NCBI GenBank assembly: GCA_964352225.1
Contig: CAYGRM010000448.1
Span: forward strand, 1 to 5,067
DNA from: CAJQQY01 sp964352225
Lineage (GTDB): Bacteria; Bacteroidota; Bacteroidia; Chitinophagales; Saprospiraceae
DNA: 5,067 nt
Reading direction: 5' to 3'
Shown here: piece by piece, positions 1 through 4,960 of the stretch
Layout: every line of letters starts with the position of its first letter
Position numbering within the stretch: the stretch's first letter is position 1
The notes under the pieces: model-generated
Told to the model about the DNA's origin: nothing
Database searches by the model: none
The model's input: only the letters and a program-made list of their open reading frames with translations
Position numbers and translations under genes: made by a program

Positions 1-41
1 AACTGGGTAAGTAATGCAAATACAATGCTTCCCCGCTTGCC

Positions 42-161
42 CCAAGCCTGTAAGTATATAGACATCGTCGCTAGCGCTGGTTCTCTGGACCGTGTTTACT
101 TTTAAGCGAATACACTAACAATATAATTACTAAAAAGTAAATACGACCCAGCACTAGCGAC
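42..161. repeat. Imperfect palindromic REP/MITE-like repeat, copy 1
   Basis: The left arm at 67-80 (GTCGCTAGCGCTGG) pairs with 148-161 (CCAGCACTAGCGAC) with one mismatch. The inner arms 91-103 and 132-145 (CGTGTTTACTTTT against AAAAAGTAAATACG) also pair. An extra segment at 81-90 sits only on the left arm and can fold as a small GGTTC/GGACC hairpin at 79-91. The palindrome is preceded by a module starting CCAAGCCTGTA (42-66). The whole module 42-83 recurs at 1772-1813 with 34 of 42 bases identical and no gaps, and 67-106 recurs at 1710-1749 with 33 of 40 identical. Hairpin repeats of this kind resemble REP sequences mobilised by IS200-like REP-associated transposases; that link is inference, as no transposase is present. 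I see no flanking target duplication. Confidence 0.75.
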
Positions 162-202
162 TTAACCGCCCACAACCGATAATATAATTTTTATAAAAAT
201 TA

Positions 203-222
203 ATACTGACAAAGGTCAATAT
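203..222. promoter_or_regulatory. Candidate Crp/Fnr-type operator upstream of the stress protein gene
   Basis: ATACTGAC at 203-210 and GTCAATAT at 215-222 form an inverted repeat around AAAG. The TGAC-N4-GTCA core is perfect, and ATA/TAT continue it after one mismatch. The half-site spacing matches dyads used by Crp/Fnr-family regulators (E. coli FNR uses TTGAT-N4-ATCAA). It lies about 115 bases before the universal stress protein start. Universal stress genes are often under oxygen or stress control, so the position is sensible, but I see no consensus Bacteroidota promoter at a fixed distance from it. The site is an inference from symmetry and context. Confidence 0.3.
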
Positions 223-307
223 TCTATACTAACATATATCATCACATTTTATTTCTAGAAAATAAATCTTGTAAAGAATAGACGTTATTCATACGATCAT
301 TTTTTTT

Positions 308-327
308 AACAAAACAAAACAAAACAA
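308..327 (+). repeat. ACAAA pentanucleotide run in the stress gene leader
   Basis: The five-base unit ACAAA is repeated nearly four times, right after a run of eight T (300-307) and ending nine bases before the ATG at 337. The start has no Shine-Dalgarno sequence. An A-rich, unstructured leader is the usual Bacteroidota ribosome-entry context, so the repeat may simply provide that. Slippage could change its length, but it lies outside the reading frame. Confidence 0.6.
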
Positions 328-336
328 TAGAAATAA

Positions 337-1179
337 ATGAAAAAGATTTTAGTCCCTATCGATTTTTCAAAGTACTCAAAAGATGCTTTCCATTTTGCAA
401 CCGAGGTTGCCAGAAATCTAAACCTTTCCTTAAAAGTTATCAATATTTATGGTAGAGCAAGTGCCCCGTTTTTAAATAATGGCCAGACGAGGGACAAAGA
501 CAAAGAGCAAGAATTGAATGTCCAACTCCAGCAATTTATTCAAACTACTCCTGCAAAAAAGCCTTCCCAAATTTTAACTAAAATCAAAATAGAAACTGAA
601 GTTATCTTTAACCCTGATGTGACTAATCACATTGCTCAAATGACTAGAGAAGAAGAAATAATCATGGTGATACTTGGTACCAGAGGATATCATAATGCTA
701 CTGATAATATGTATGGAAGCATTGCGTCTGGAGTAACTCAAAGATCTCATTGCCCCGTAATTTTAATTCCTGAAGGAACTAAATATCAAGGGTTTAAAAA
801 AATAATGTACGCCAGTAATTACGAATCCATGGATGAACAAAAATTGAATCAAATTATTGATTTCGGAAACTTGTTCCGCACCACTATGCATTTTGTTCAC
901 ATTGACCAAGGCGACAATTTTAAAACTGTGGAAAATTTAATTTTTGAAAAATTATATGAAAAAGGGGATCCTGCCTTTTCTTTCAATGTAGTTAATATTG
1001 AAAATAAATCTGTGCAAGGAGGATTGAACCAATATGCATACGATAATGATATTGATTTAATCGTACTAGTCAATCGCCATCGAAGGTTTTTTGAGAATAT
1101 TAGGGGGAGGAGTTTGACACAAAAAATGGCTTTGAGCACTCAGTTACCGTTGATGGTTTTTCACTTATTGAATGAGTAG
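337..1179 (+). CDS. Tandem-domain universal stress protein (UspA family)
   Basis: This is a 280-residue cytoplasmic protein of two fused Usp (alpha/beta adenine-nucleotide-binding) domains. Domain 1 (about 1-146) opens with MKKILVPIDFS, carrying the usual Asp9, and has the complete ATP-binding signature G-x2-G-x9-G-S at G114, G117, G127 and S128, ending in the CPVILIP strand (139-145). Domain 2 (about 152-278) keeps the fold pattern (KKIMYASNY at the start, IDLIVLVNRH and LPLMVFHLL at the end) but lacks the glycine signature. Probably only the first domain binds nucleotide, while the second serves for dimer packing or regulation. Length is normal for two-domain Bacteroidota Usp proteins. The ATG at 337 is chosen because the family begins exactly with M-K-K/R-I-L-V-P-x-D. 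The gene stands alone on its strand, with a terminator at its end and a possible Fnr-type site upstream. The family functions in survival under starvation, oxidative or low-oxygen stress; the specific role here is unknown. Confidence 0.93.
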   Translation: MKKILVPIDFSKYSKDAFHFATEVARNLNLSLKVINIYGRASAPFLNNGQTRDKDKEQELNVQLQQFIQTTPAKKPSQILTKIKIETEVIFNPDVTNHIAQMTREEEIIMVILGTRGYHNATDNMYGSIASGVTQRSHCPVILIPEGTKYQGFKKIMYASNYESMDEQKLNQIIDFGNLFRTTMHFVHIDQGDNFKTVENLIFEKLYEKGDPAFSFNVVNIENKSVQGGLNQYAYDNDIDLIVLVNRHRRFFENIRGRSLTQKMALSTQLPLMVFHLLNE

Positions 1180-1216
1180 CTTATACCGCTGGTGAGTATA
1201 CCATTCAATTTTTTTT
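1168..1216 (+). terminator. Intrinsic terminator overlapping the stress gene stop codon
   Basis: TTGAATG (1168-1174) pairs perfectly with CATTCAA (1202-1208), and eight T follow at 1209-1216. The enclosed part contains a weaker inner pairing (TATACC at 1182-1187 with GGT at 1191-1193 and TATA at 1197-1200). The stem begins within the last codons and the TAG at 1177-1179 lies in the enclosed part, so the hairpin can form only once ribosomes have cleared the end of the gene. Confidence 0.6.
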
Positions 1217-1458
1217 ATCTAAAAAACATAGCCAACTTTTAAAATACCATAGCTAGGAATCTCCACAGATAATCTGACTAACTACTTAATATCAACAAAG
1301 AATCTTGTGAAAACAACTTTGAGAAGTCCGCGAGTTGGGAAAAAGTGGAAAGCAAGAGTTCTTATAGTCAAAGGCTTTAACAACTTTAGCTCTTCCACTC
1401 GCACGCTCACGAAGTTATCAAAGCTACACCACGGAATTTGCCTGAGAACCTTTTTTTA
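1217..1458. other. Non-coding stretch with possible folded RNA and no convincing gene
   Basis: I see no credible protein gene here. A plus-strand GTG frame (1307-1540) and an ATG-less minus-strand frame (1282-1455) both stay open but have no family signature. The plus strand could fold. CTTTGA (1317-1322) pairs with TCAAAG (1418-1423), GCGAG (1330-1334) with CTCGC (1398-1402), TGGAA (1346-1350) with TTCCA (1393-1397) and GAG (1356-1358) with CTC (1390-1392), all nested. Seven T follow at 1451-1457. The nesting suggests a structured RNA or a relic of a repeat, but bulges of 11 and 5 bases make this tentative. The middle part appears richer in G and C than the flanks. Confidence 0.3.
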
Positions 1459-1490
1459 TTTGGAAGTCTTGAACAAAATAAGTATAATTG
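1459..1490 (+). promoter_or_regulatory. Candidate Bacteroidota promoter for the 40-residue gene
   Basis: TTTG at 1459-1462 is followed after 20 bases by TATAATTG at 1483-1490, which differs from the phylum's -7 consensus TAnnTTTG at one informative base. Transcription would start near 1497, giving a leader of about 57 bases. The leader holds a perfect small hairpin, ATAGC-ATT-GCTAT (1508-1520). The spacing and position before an ATG frame support the call; the mismatch keeps it tentative. Confidence 0.45.
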
Positions 1491-1553
1491 TGTTGCATTT
1501 AAAATTGATAGCATTGCTATTATTCTTTTCACCATTATAAAAAAGTTCAAAAC

Positions 1554-1676
1554 ATGAAAAAGGAAAATAATTCATCTAGCTTGTTTAAGTTGTTAAAAAC
1601 GATATTCAAACCAAAGAAATCATCCCCAAAGAATGGTCCACGAAAGCGAGAACGTTGGGTTTATAGAAATGAATAA
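1554..1676 (+). CDS. Small basic protein of unknown function (40 residues)
   Basis: The ATG frame starts MKKENNSSSLFKLLKTIFKP and ends WVYRNE before TAA. It is very basic: the stretch from about residue 12 to 34 is dominated by Lys and Arg (KPKKSSPKNGPRKRER). Residues 9-18 could form a short amphipathic helix (SLFKLLKTIF). I recognise no family. It could bind nucleic acid or a membrane surface, but that is only a reading of composition. Support for being real comes from the typical Bacteroidota start (ATGAAAAA after an A-rich leader, no Shine-Dalgarno), the candidate promoter 64 bases upstream, and a sensible protein-like composition. The frame ends 33 bases before the repeat cluster. Chance open frames of this size are common in such DNA, so confidence is moderate. 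Confidence 0.5.
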   Translation: MKKENNSSSLFKLLKTIFKPKKSSPKNGPRKRERWVYRNE

Positions 1677-1709
1677 ACGATATGAGTTGGCTGCAAAACG
1701 CAAAAAATT

Positions 1710-1832
1710 GACGCTAACTCTGGTTCTCTATACCGTATTTACTTTCAAGAAATTATAAATAACAGCTCATTCCAAGTCTGTATATCAATAATCATAGTCG
1801 CTAGCGCTGGTTCAGAGAATCAGCGCCAGCGA
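1710..1832. repeat. REP/MITE-like repeat cluster, rearranged copy 2
   Basis: Two repeat heads lie in direct orientation 87 bases apart. The first, 1710-1749, matches 67-106 at 33 of 40 bases and runs from GACGCTAACTCTGG through CGTATTTACTTTCAAG. The second, 1772-1813, matches 42-83 at 34 of 42 bases. The second head leads directly into a tight hairpin: TCGCTAGCGCTGGTTC (1798-1813), loop AGA, then GAATCAGCGCCAGCGA (1817-1832), with 14 of 16 pairs matched. The inverted arm also pairs imperfectly with the first head. Compared with copy 1, the long inner arms are missing at the right end. The cluster lies between convergent small genes, where a strong hairpin could block readthrough from both sides. 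It has no T-run, so it is not a classical terminator. Confidence 0.72.
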
Positions 1833-1918
1833 ACGTAATGTTCTTCATTTGTTCCATTTAAAAAAGTATTTTTAAAATTACTTTTCAGTAATTCAAGTTC
1901 CTTTTCTTCCAAAGTCAT
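1820..1918 (-). CDS. Short translationally coupled frame, possibly a gene cut by the repeat
   Basis: The ATG (1918-1916) overlaps the TGA of the PLP enzyme gene (1917-1915) as ATGA, the classic arrangement for translational coupling. The frame encodes 32 residues starting MTLEEKELELLKSNFKNTFL; residues 1-16 are rich in Glu, Leu and Lys and would form an amphipathic helix. The last few codons (VRWR) and the TGA stop lie inside or against the repeat hairpin at 1798-1832. Two readings fit: a genuine small protein, or the N-terminal stub of a longer downstream gene interrupted when the repeat arrived. No continuation of coding sequence is evident on the far side of the repeat. I recognise no family. 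Confidence 0.42.
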   Translation of the reverse strand: MTLEEKELELLKSNFKNTFLNGTNEEHYVRWR

Positions 1919-3765
1919 ATTCCCTCAACAAATTCTAAAAATACTTTTTTATGCAGCGCCAAATCCATCTTTGGAGAAAGGGCAGCACGGATAATATAAT
2001 CTTTGTCACCTTCCTTAGTCGTCCCTTGAGTAGAGGTGGCAGGGATCGTCCAATAACATCCTTTTAACTGTCCATAGCTCACACAGTATTTACTTTCATC
2101 AGGAATGGCGCTAATCATCATTTTAATTAATTTATGATTCAGCGCTCTGGTATAAAATTCTTTTTGTTCTTCAGTATCCCCTCTGGTGGGAAGATCTAAG
2201 GAGAAAACCGATGGCATAAATCCTTGTTGAGCCAATTCTTCTGAAACAAAATTGATTTTTGCGGTAGGTAAAGTCTCCTTGATAAAGTTGACCAACTCAC
2301 GGGTATTTTGATAAGCATCCACAATTCTTTGATTCATGGAAGGTAATTGCTTGGCTAGTATTTCCAGTTGAAGGTCGGTCGCTTCGTTATCGCAAAGTCT
2401 TAGATGGAGTTCTATTTTTTCTATCAAAGCTTCTGTTTTTTTATTGACGACACAGTAGCTAGCCGTACATTTTCCACCGCTTGGAAATTTAGATCCACTT
2501 ACATAGGCAATGGTTCTAACGGAAGAGAGTATTTCACCATGCTTATCGGCAGGCAGACCCTCCCCTAAAAAATGCACATTGGGACAAAAGGTTTGATCTA
2601 AAATAAATACTGGATCGATAGCTATTTCACCAGTTGCCGTTTTACGGACTTTACTTAATGCCTCTTTTAATTTGATAAGATCTGGAACTTCTACTCTTGG
2701 GTTGGTTGGGATTTCTGCAATGATATACGGAACAGCATCTTCGCTTGCCATTTTATCTAAAATGGTATTAATGCTTTGAACCATATCGTTATCACCATCA
2801 ACAGGTAAATCCACCACTTCCACATTTTCAAGGCAAGCAGCTACTCGCCTGGCTTGGTCATTGGTGCCACCATAACAATTTGGGGGGACAATAAATTTGA
2901 TCGCCTTGCCTTGATGTTTTTCTACAGCATCATGAACGAGTCCCATCATAATTGCATATTGCATAGATAGTCCGCTAGAACCAACGAGAGGTTTTGTATT
3001 GGTCTCAGTAATTTTTTTAATGGAATCTAAAACAAGTGCTTGGTTGGTTTCGACATTGCTTTTTTGATGATCAAAAGAAGCTTGCTTGGTGAGTAACTTC
3101 AAAGCCACAAGTGTATTGGCTGGTGTCATGGCAATGGTCTCTCTTCTTCGAACATGCTGAATCTCTGAAATGTAACTTTCATTTTCCGCCCCATTTATTA
3201 ATACAATACTGCCTAGGGGAGTTTTAATATTGATAAAAAAGTCAGCCTTTAAGTTGAGATCAAAATTATAGATTTCATCTTTTTGTGAAATAAAAATAGT
3301 ACTCCCATCAAATGCAGGAATCTCATCAACGTTCTCTATTTTTTTTAAATCAAATTTATAACCATAGATATTTCTAATTATCTCGGCATCAAACACCTCT
3401 GGTAATTCATCGGTATAAATGATTTGCGTGTTTTTATTATCCAATAAATTTTTTCTTAAAATAGCCAAAATAGCAATCGTCTTGGATGAAAAACTGATTA
3501 CATTTTTTGGATCTAGATGATGTAATTTTGCAATGGCCCATTCAAGTACACAAGATAATGGATGACCTAATCGAATATAGTCGTAAGCTGTAGGTAGTTC
3601 ACTAAGTGCCGATGATTCAAAATTATTATCCTTAAATAAAACTTCGAATTGCTCTAAGAATTGAGTCTTAGCCAATCTCTCCTTATAAATATCTAGTCGA
3701 TGAGTGGTCAGGCTCAACCAATCAGTTGGCATATTTTCCAATACATTTTTAATATAATCTAGCAT
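1915..3765 (-). CDS. Cys/Met-metabolism-family PLP-dependent enzyme with degenerate N-terminal duplicate
   Basis: This is a 616-residue fold-type I PLP enzyme related to cystathionine gamma-synthase, cystathionine lyases and homoserine sulfhydrylases, which are normally about 380-430 residues. The C-terminal half (about 255-616) carries the catalytic features: GSSG (262-265) in place of the family SSGM phosphate loop, YGGT (298-301) with the cofactor-stacking Tyr298, EIPTNP (351-356), Asp390 in LDQTF for the pyridine nitrogen, and the Schiff-base lysine Lys426 in SGSKF. Arg593 is a candidate for substrate-carboxylate binding. The N-terminal half (about 55-230) also looks like a shortened family domain: Y63-x-R65-x-G-H-P resembles the Y-x-R...NPT phosphate-binding motif, LEWAIAKL follows, and FSS (92-94) lacks the following Gly-Met. 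Ser160 stands where Asp would be. The likely role is C-S bond chemistry on cysteine, homocysteine or homoserine esters in the cytoplasm; the exact reaction cannot be read. The ATG at 3765 follows a consensus promoter, and a 32-codon frame is coupled at the end. Confidence 0.88.
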   Translation of the reverse strand: MLDYIKNVLENMPTDWLSLTTHRLDIYKERLAKTQFLEQFEVLFKDNNFESSALSELPTAYDYIRLGHPLSCVLEWAIAKLHHLDPKNVISFSSKTIAILAILRKNLLDNKNTQIIYTDELPEVFDAEIIRNIYGYKFDLKKIENVDEIPAFDGSTIFISQKDEIYNFDLNLKADFFINIKTPLGSIVLINGAENESYISEIQHVRRRETIAMTPANTLVALKLLTKQASFDHQKSNVETNQALVLDSIKKITETNTKPLVGSSGLSMQYAIMMGLVHDAVEKHQGKAIKFIVPPNCYGGTNDQARRVAACLENVEVVDLPVDGDNDMVQSINTILDKMASEDAVPYIIAEIPTNPRVEVPDLIKLKEALSKVRKTATGEIAIDPVFILDQTFCPNVHFLGEGLPADKHGEILSSVRTIAYVSGSKFPSGGKCTASYCVVNKKTEALIEKIELHLRLCDNEATDLQLEILAKQLPSMNQRIVDAYQNTRELVNFIKETLPTAKINFVSEELAQQGFMPSVFSLDLPTRGDTEEQKEFYTRALNHKLIKMMISAIPDESKYCVSYGQLKGCYWTIPATSTQGTTKEGDKDYIIRAALSPKMDLALHKKVFLEFVEGI

Positions 3766-3787
3766 GTTATTCTCTTTTATAATTTTA

Positions 3788-3807
3788 CCTTTTGAAAGGC
3801 GTAAGGT
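3788..3807 (-). promoter_or_regulatory. Small competing hairpins in the PLP gene leader
   Basis: In the 5' leader of the PLP gene, CCTTT/AAAGG can pair at 3788-3792 with 3795-3799. Alternatively, ACCTT (3787-3791) can pair with AAGGT (3803-3807). The two pairings exclude each other. They are short and could be chance; no known riboswitch consensus fits the roughly 70-base leader. Confidence 0.2.
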
Positions 3808-3841
3808 TTCTCAATTAAATTTATCTTTCGTTTCTAAACCG

Positions 3842-3871
3842 CAAAGGTACCCCAAAAGTTGAATACCTCAA
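3842..3871 (-). promoter_or_regulatory. Bacteroidota consensus promoter of the PLP enzyme gene
   Basis: Reading the minus strand, TTG (3871-3869) is followed after 19 bases by TACCTTTG (3849-3842), a full match to the TAnnTTTG -7 element used with the primary sigma factor of Bacteroidota. Transcription should start near 3836, giving a leader of about 70 bases. This separates the PLP gene from the upstream membrane protein gene as its own transcription unit. Confidence 0.8.
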
Positions 3872-3873
3872 CT
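3857..3873. promoter_or_regulatory. 17-bp palindrome covering the -33 element, candidate operator
   Basis: AGTTGA (3857-3862) and TCAACT (3868-3873) form a perfect six-base inverted repeat around ATACC. The repeat covers the TTG -33 element of the PLP gene promoter, so a dimeric protein bound here would compete with RNA polymerase. No regulator gene is nearby to assign it to. The symmetry is directly visible; the repressor role is inferred. Confidence 0.4.
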
Positions 3874-3969
3874 GGTGTAACTCTCTAAAATGGTGCTTTG
3901 GTCTTAATTTTTTCACTTTTCGATAAAAAACTTAGCCTTGAGAAATTTGATGTAATACCAAGTGTATAG

Positions 3970-4051
3970 CAATAAGGTTTATGTTATTGATATATTTTTA
4001 AAAGTGGGACAAGCAAGGAGGTATCGTCAATCCAATTATGGGAAGCTTGTC
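3970..4051 (-). other. Two inverted repeats after the membrane protein gene
   Basis: GACAAGC (4008-4014) pairs perfectly with GCTTGTC (4045-4051), enclosing 30 bases, just past the stop of the membrane protein gene. CAATAA (3970-3975) pairs with TTATTG (3984-3989) around an 8-base loop. On the minus-strand transcript either could form an mRNA 3' hairpin, but the U-rich tract after the first (CCCACTTTTAAAAAT) is weak. I regard this as a possible transcript end, not a demonstrated terminator. Confidence 0.3.
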
Positions 4052-4054
4052 GTA

Positions 4055-4960
4055 TTATAGGTTCTTTGATATAGTATTTTTTTCATAGAGATTATGAATA
4101 ATTAGGAATATATATCCAAACAGGACAGCGCTGATGATCAGCATATTATTAACTATTCCTTCTGATAAAAAAGAGACTTTAATTAATATTGTAGACATGA
4201 CGAAACCTGAGTTTCTAATAATTTTATGAAATTTATCAGAGTAAAAAAACGAGAAAAGAAGTAATAATACATCCACGATTATCAATATGGTAAAAAATTC
4301 ATCAAAGAAAATATTGTTTATCTTCTTAAATTCCATAATCCCATTTTTATAATTGCTGACTGTTATTAAGCCCCAATTGATAAGTGTGTAAAAAGCTAAA
4401 ATAGCCAAGATTGGAACTAAAATAATAGCTAGCGATTTTTTGAGGAGAACAAATTTCTTAATATTTGAACCTTCTTTAGTGGGCTTTTCAATTGATTTAT
4501 AATCTTTCTTTTCAATATTTTGGTAAAATAGAAAGATCAGATAAAACAAAATCAATGATGTCAAAACATCAAAAGTAAACTGCAAATCATTTTTATCTTG
4601 AAACCAATCTGAGGTCAGTTCTACATAGGCAATATCTTTGAAAATTCGTCTGATCACAATCAGAGTAATTATTTCATATTGTTTTCCAATGTATACCGTA
4701 ATTGATTTTGGTAAAAAATAAATTAACAGATAGACTTCATAAAGTAAGATGAAAGAAAACGGAGTGTAAATGGCTGCGATAGGATTTCCGAAAAATTTTT
4801 GTTCGAGCTCGATAAGCCCTTGTGCATTAATCAGGATTAGCAACAAATGTAAAAGGTAACTAACTATAGCAATAATCAGTATGTTTTTTTCTATTCGATC
4901 CTTTATTCTAGGTGATAACAAAGTATCGAAACTCAACTTTATAATATTTTGGAAATTCAT
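4055..4960 (-). CDS. Multi-span inner-membrane protein of unknown function
   Basis: I do not recognise this 301-residue protein. It has no signal peptide but about six to eight hydrophobic segments: roughly 26-46, 65-83, 128-147, 175-200, 218-240, 252-270 and 271-291, with a more polar candidate at 86-103. The N-terminus (SPRIKDRIEK) and the lysine-rich loop at 149-175 suggest those parts face the cytoplasm. The most distinctive stretch is 75-110, where a Tyr/Leu-rich helix runs into LPKSITVYIGKQYEI and then a basic RRIFKD. It could be a sensor or channel-like helix pair, but this is unproved. The gene appears lower in GC than the PLP gene, as expected for Ile/Asn/Lys-rich membrane proteins. 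The ATG at 4960 follows an A-rich leader, and no strong promoter is visible before the window ends. It lies 289 bases before the PLP gene, which has its own promoter, so the two are probably not an operon. Confidence 0.8.
   Translation of the reverse strand: MNFQNIIKLSFDTLLSPRIKDRIEKNILIIAIVSYLLHLLLILINAQGLIELEQKFFGNPIAAIYTPFSFILLYEVYLLIYFLPKSITVYIGKQYEIITLIVIRRIFKDIAYVELTSDWFQDKNDLQFTFDVLTSLILFYLIFLFYQNIEKKDYKSIEKPTKEGSNIKKFVLLKKSLAIILVPILAILAFYTLINWGLITVSNYKNGIMEFKKINNIFFDEFFTILIIVDVLLLLFSFFYSDKFHKIIRNSGFVMSTILIKVSFLSEGIVNNMLIISAVLFGYIFLIIHNLYEKNTISKNL

Noticed and set aside
35..47. GCTTG-CCC-CAAGC mini-hairpin at the left edge
   Set aside because: It is a five-base stem without a T-run, and it overlaps the start of the repeat module, so it is not called a terminator.
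252..261. TTTCTAGAAA, a perfect 10-bp palindrome upstream of the stress gene
   Set aside because: It is short and AT-rich, so expected by chance in such DNA, and nothing ties it to a regulator.
897..1139. 80-codon open frame on the minus strand inside the universal stress gene
   Set aside because: It is wholly antisense to a well-supported conserved protein, and its product has no family pattern.
1307..1540. 77-codon plus-strand frame with a GTG start
   Set aside because: It has no ATG, a low-complexity hydrophobic tail from T-rich DNA and no recognisable motif. It overlaps the region better explained as non-coding, and it runs through the candidate promoter of the 40-residue gene.
1710..1832. 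Integron attC site or CRISPR array
   Set aside because: There are no conserved attC core sites (RYYYAAC/GTTRRRY) at the ends and no integrase. The repeat spacing and divergence do not fit a CRISPR array.
3766..3836. SAM-type riboswitch in the PLP gene leader
   Set aside because: The leader is about 70 bases with only 5-bp stems. I could not match a SAM-I or SAM-II core, so the family's link to methionine is not enough.
4015..4088. AAGGAGG followed by an ATG at 4038 on the plus strand
   Set aside because: The spacing of 16 bases is too long for a ribosome site, the phylum rarely uses Shine-Dalgarno sequences, and the frame is only 16 codons and partly antisense to the membrane gene.
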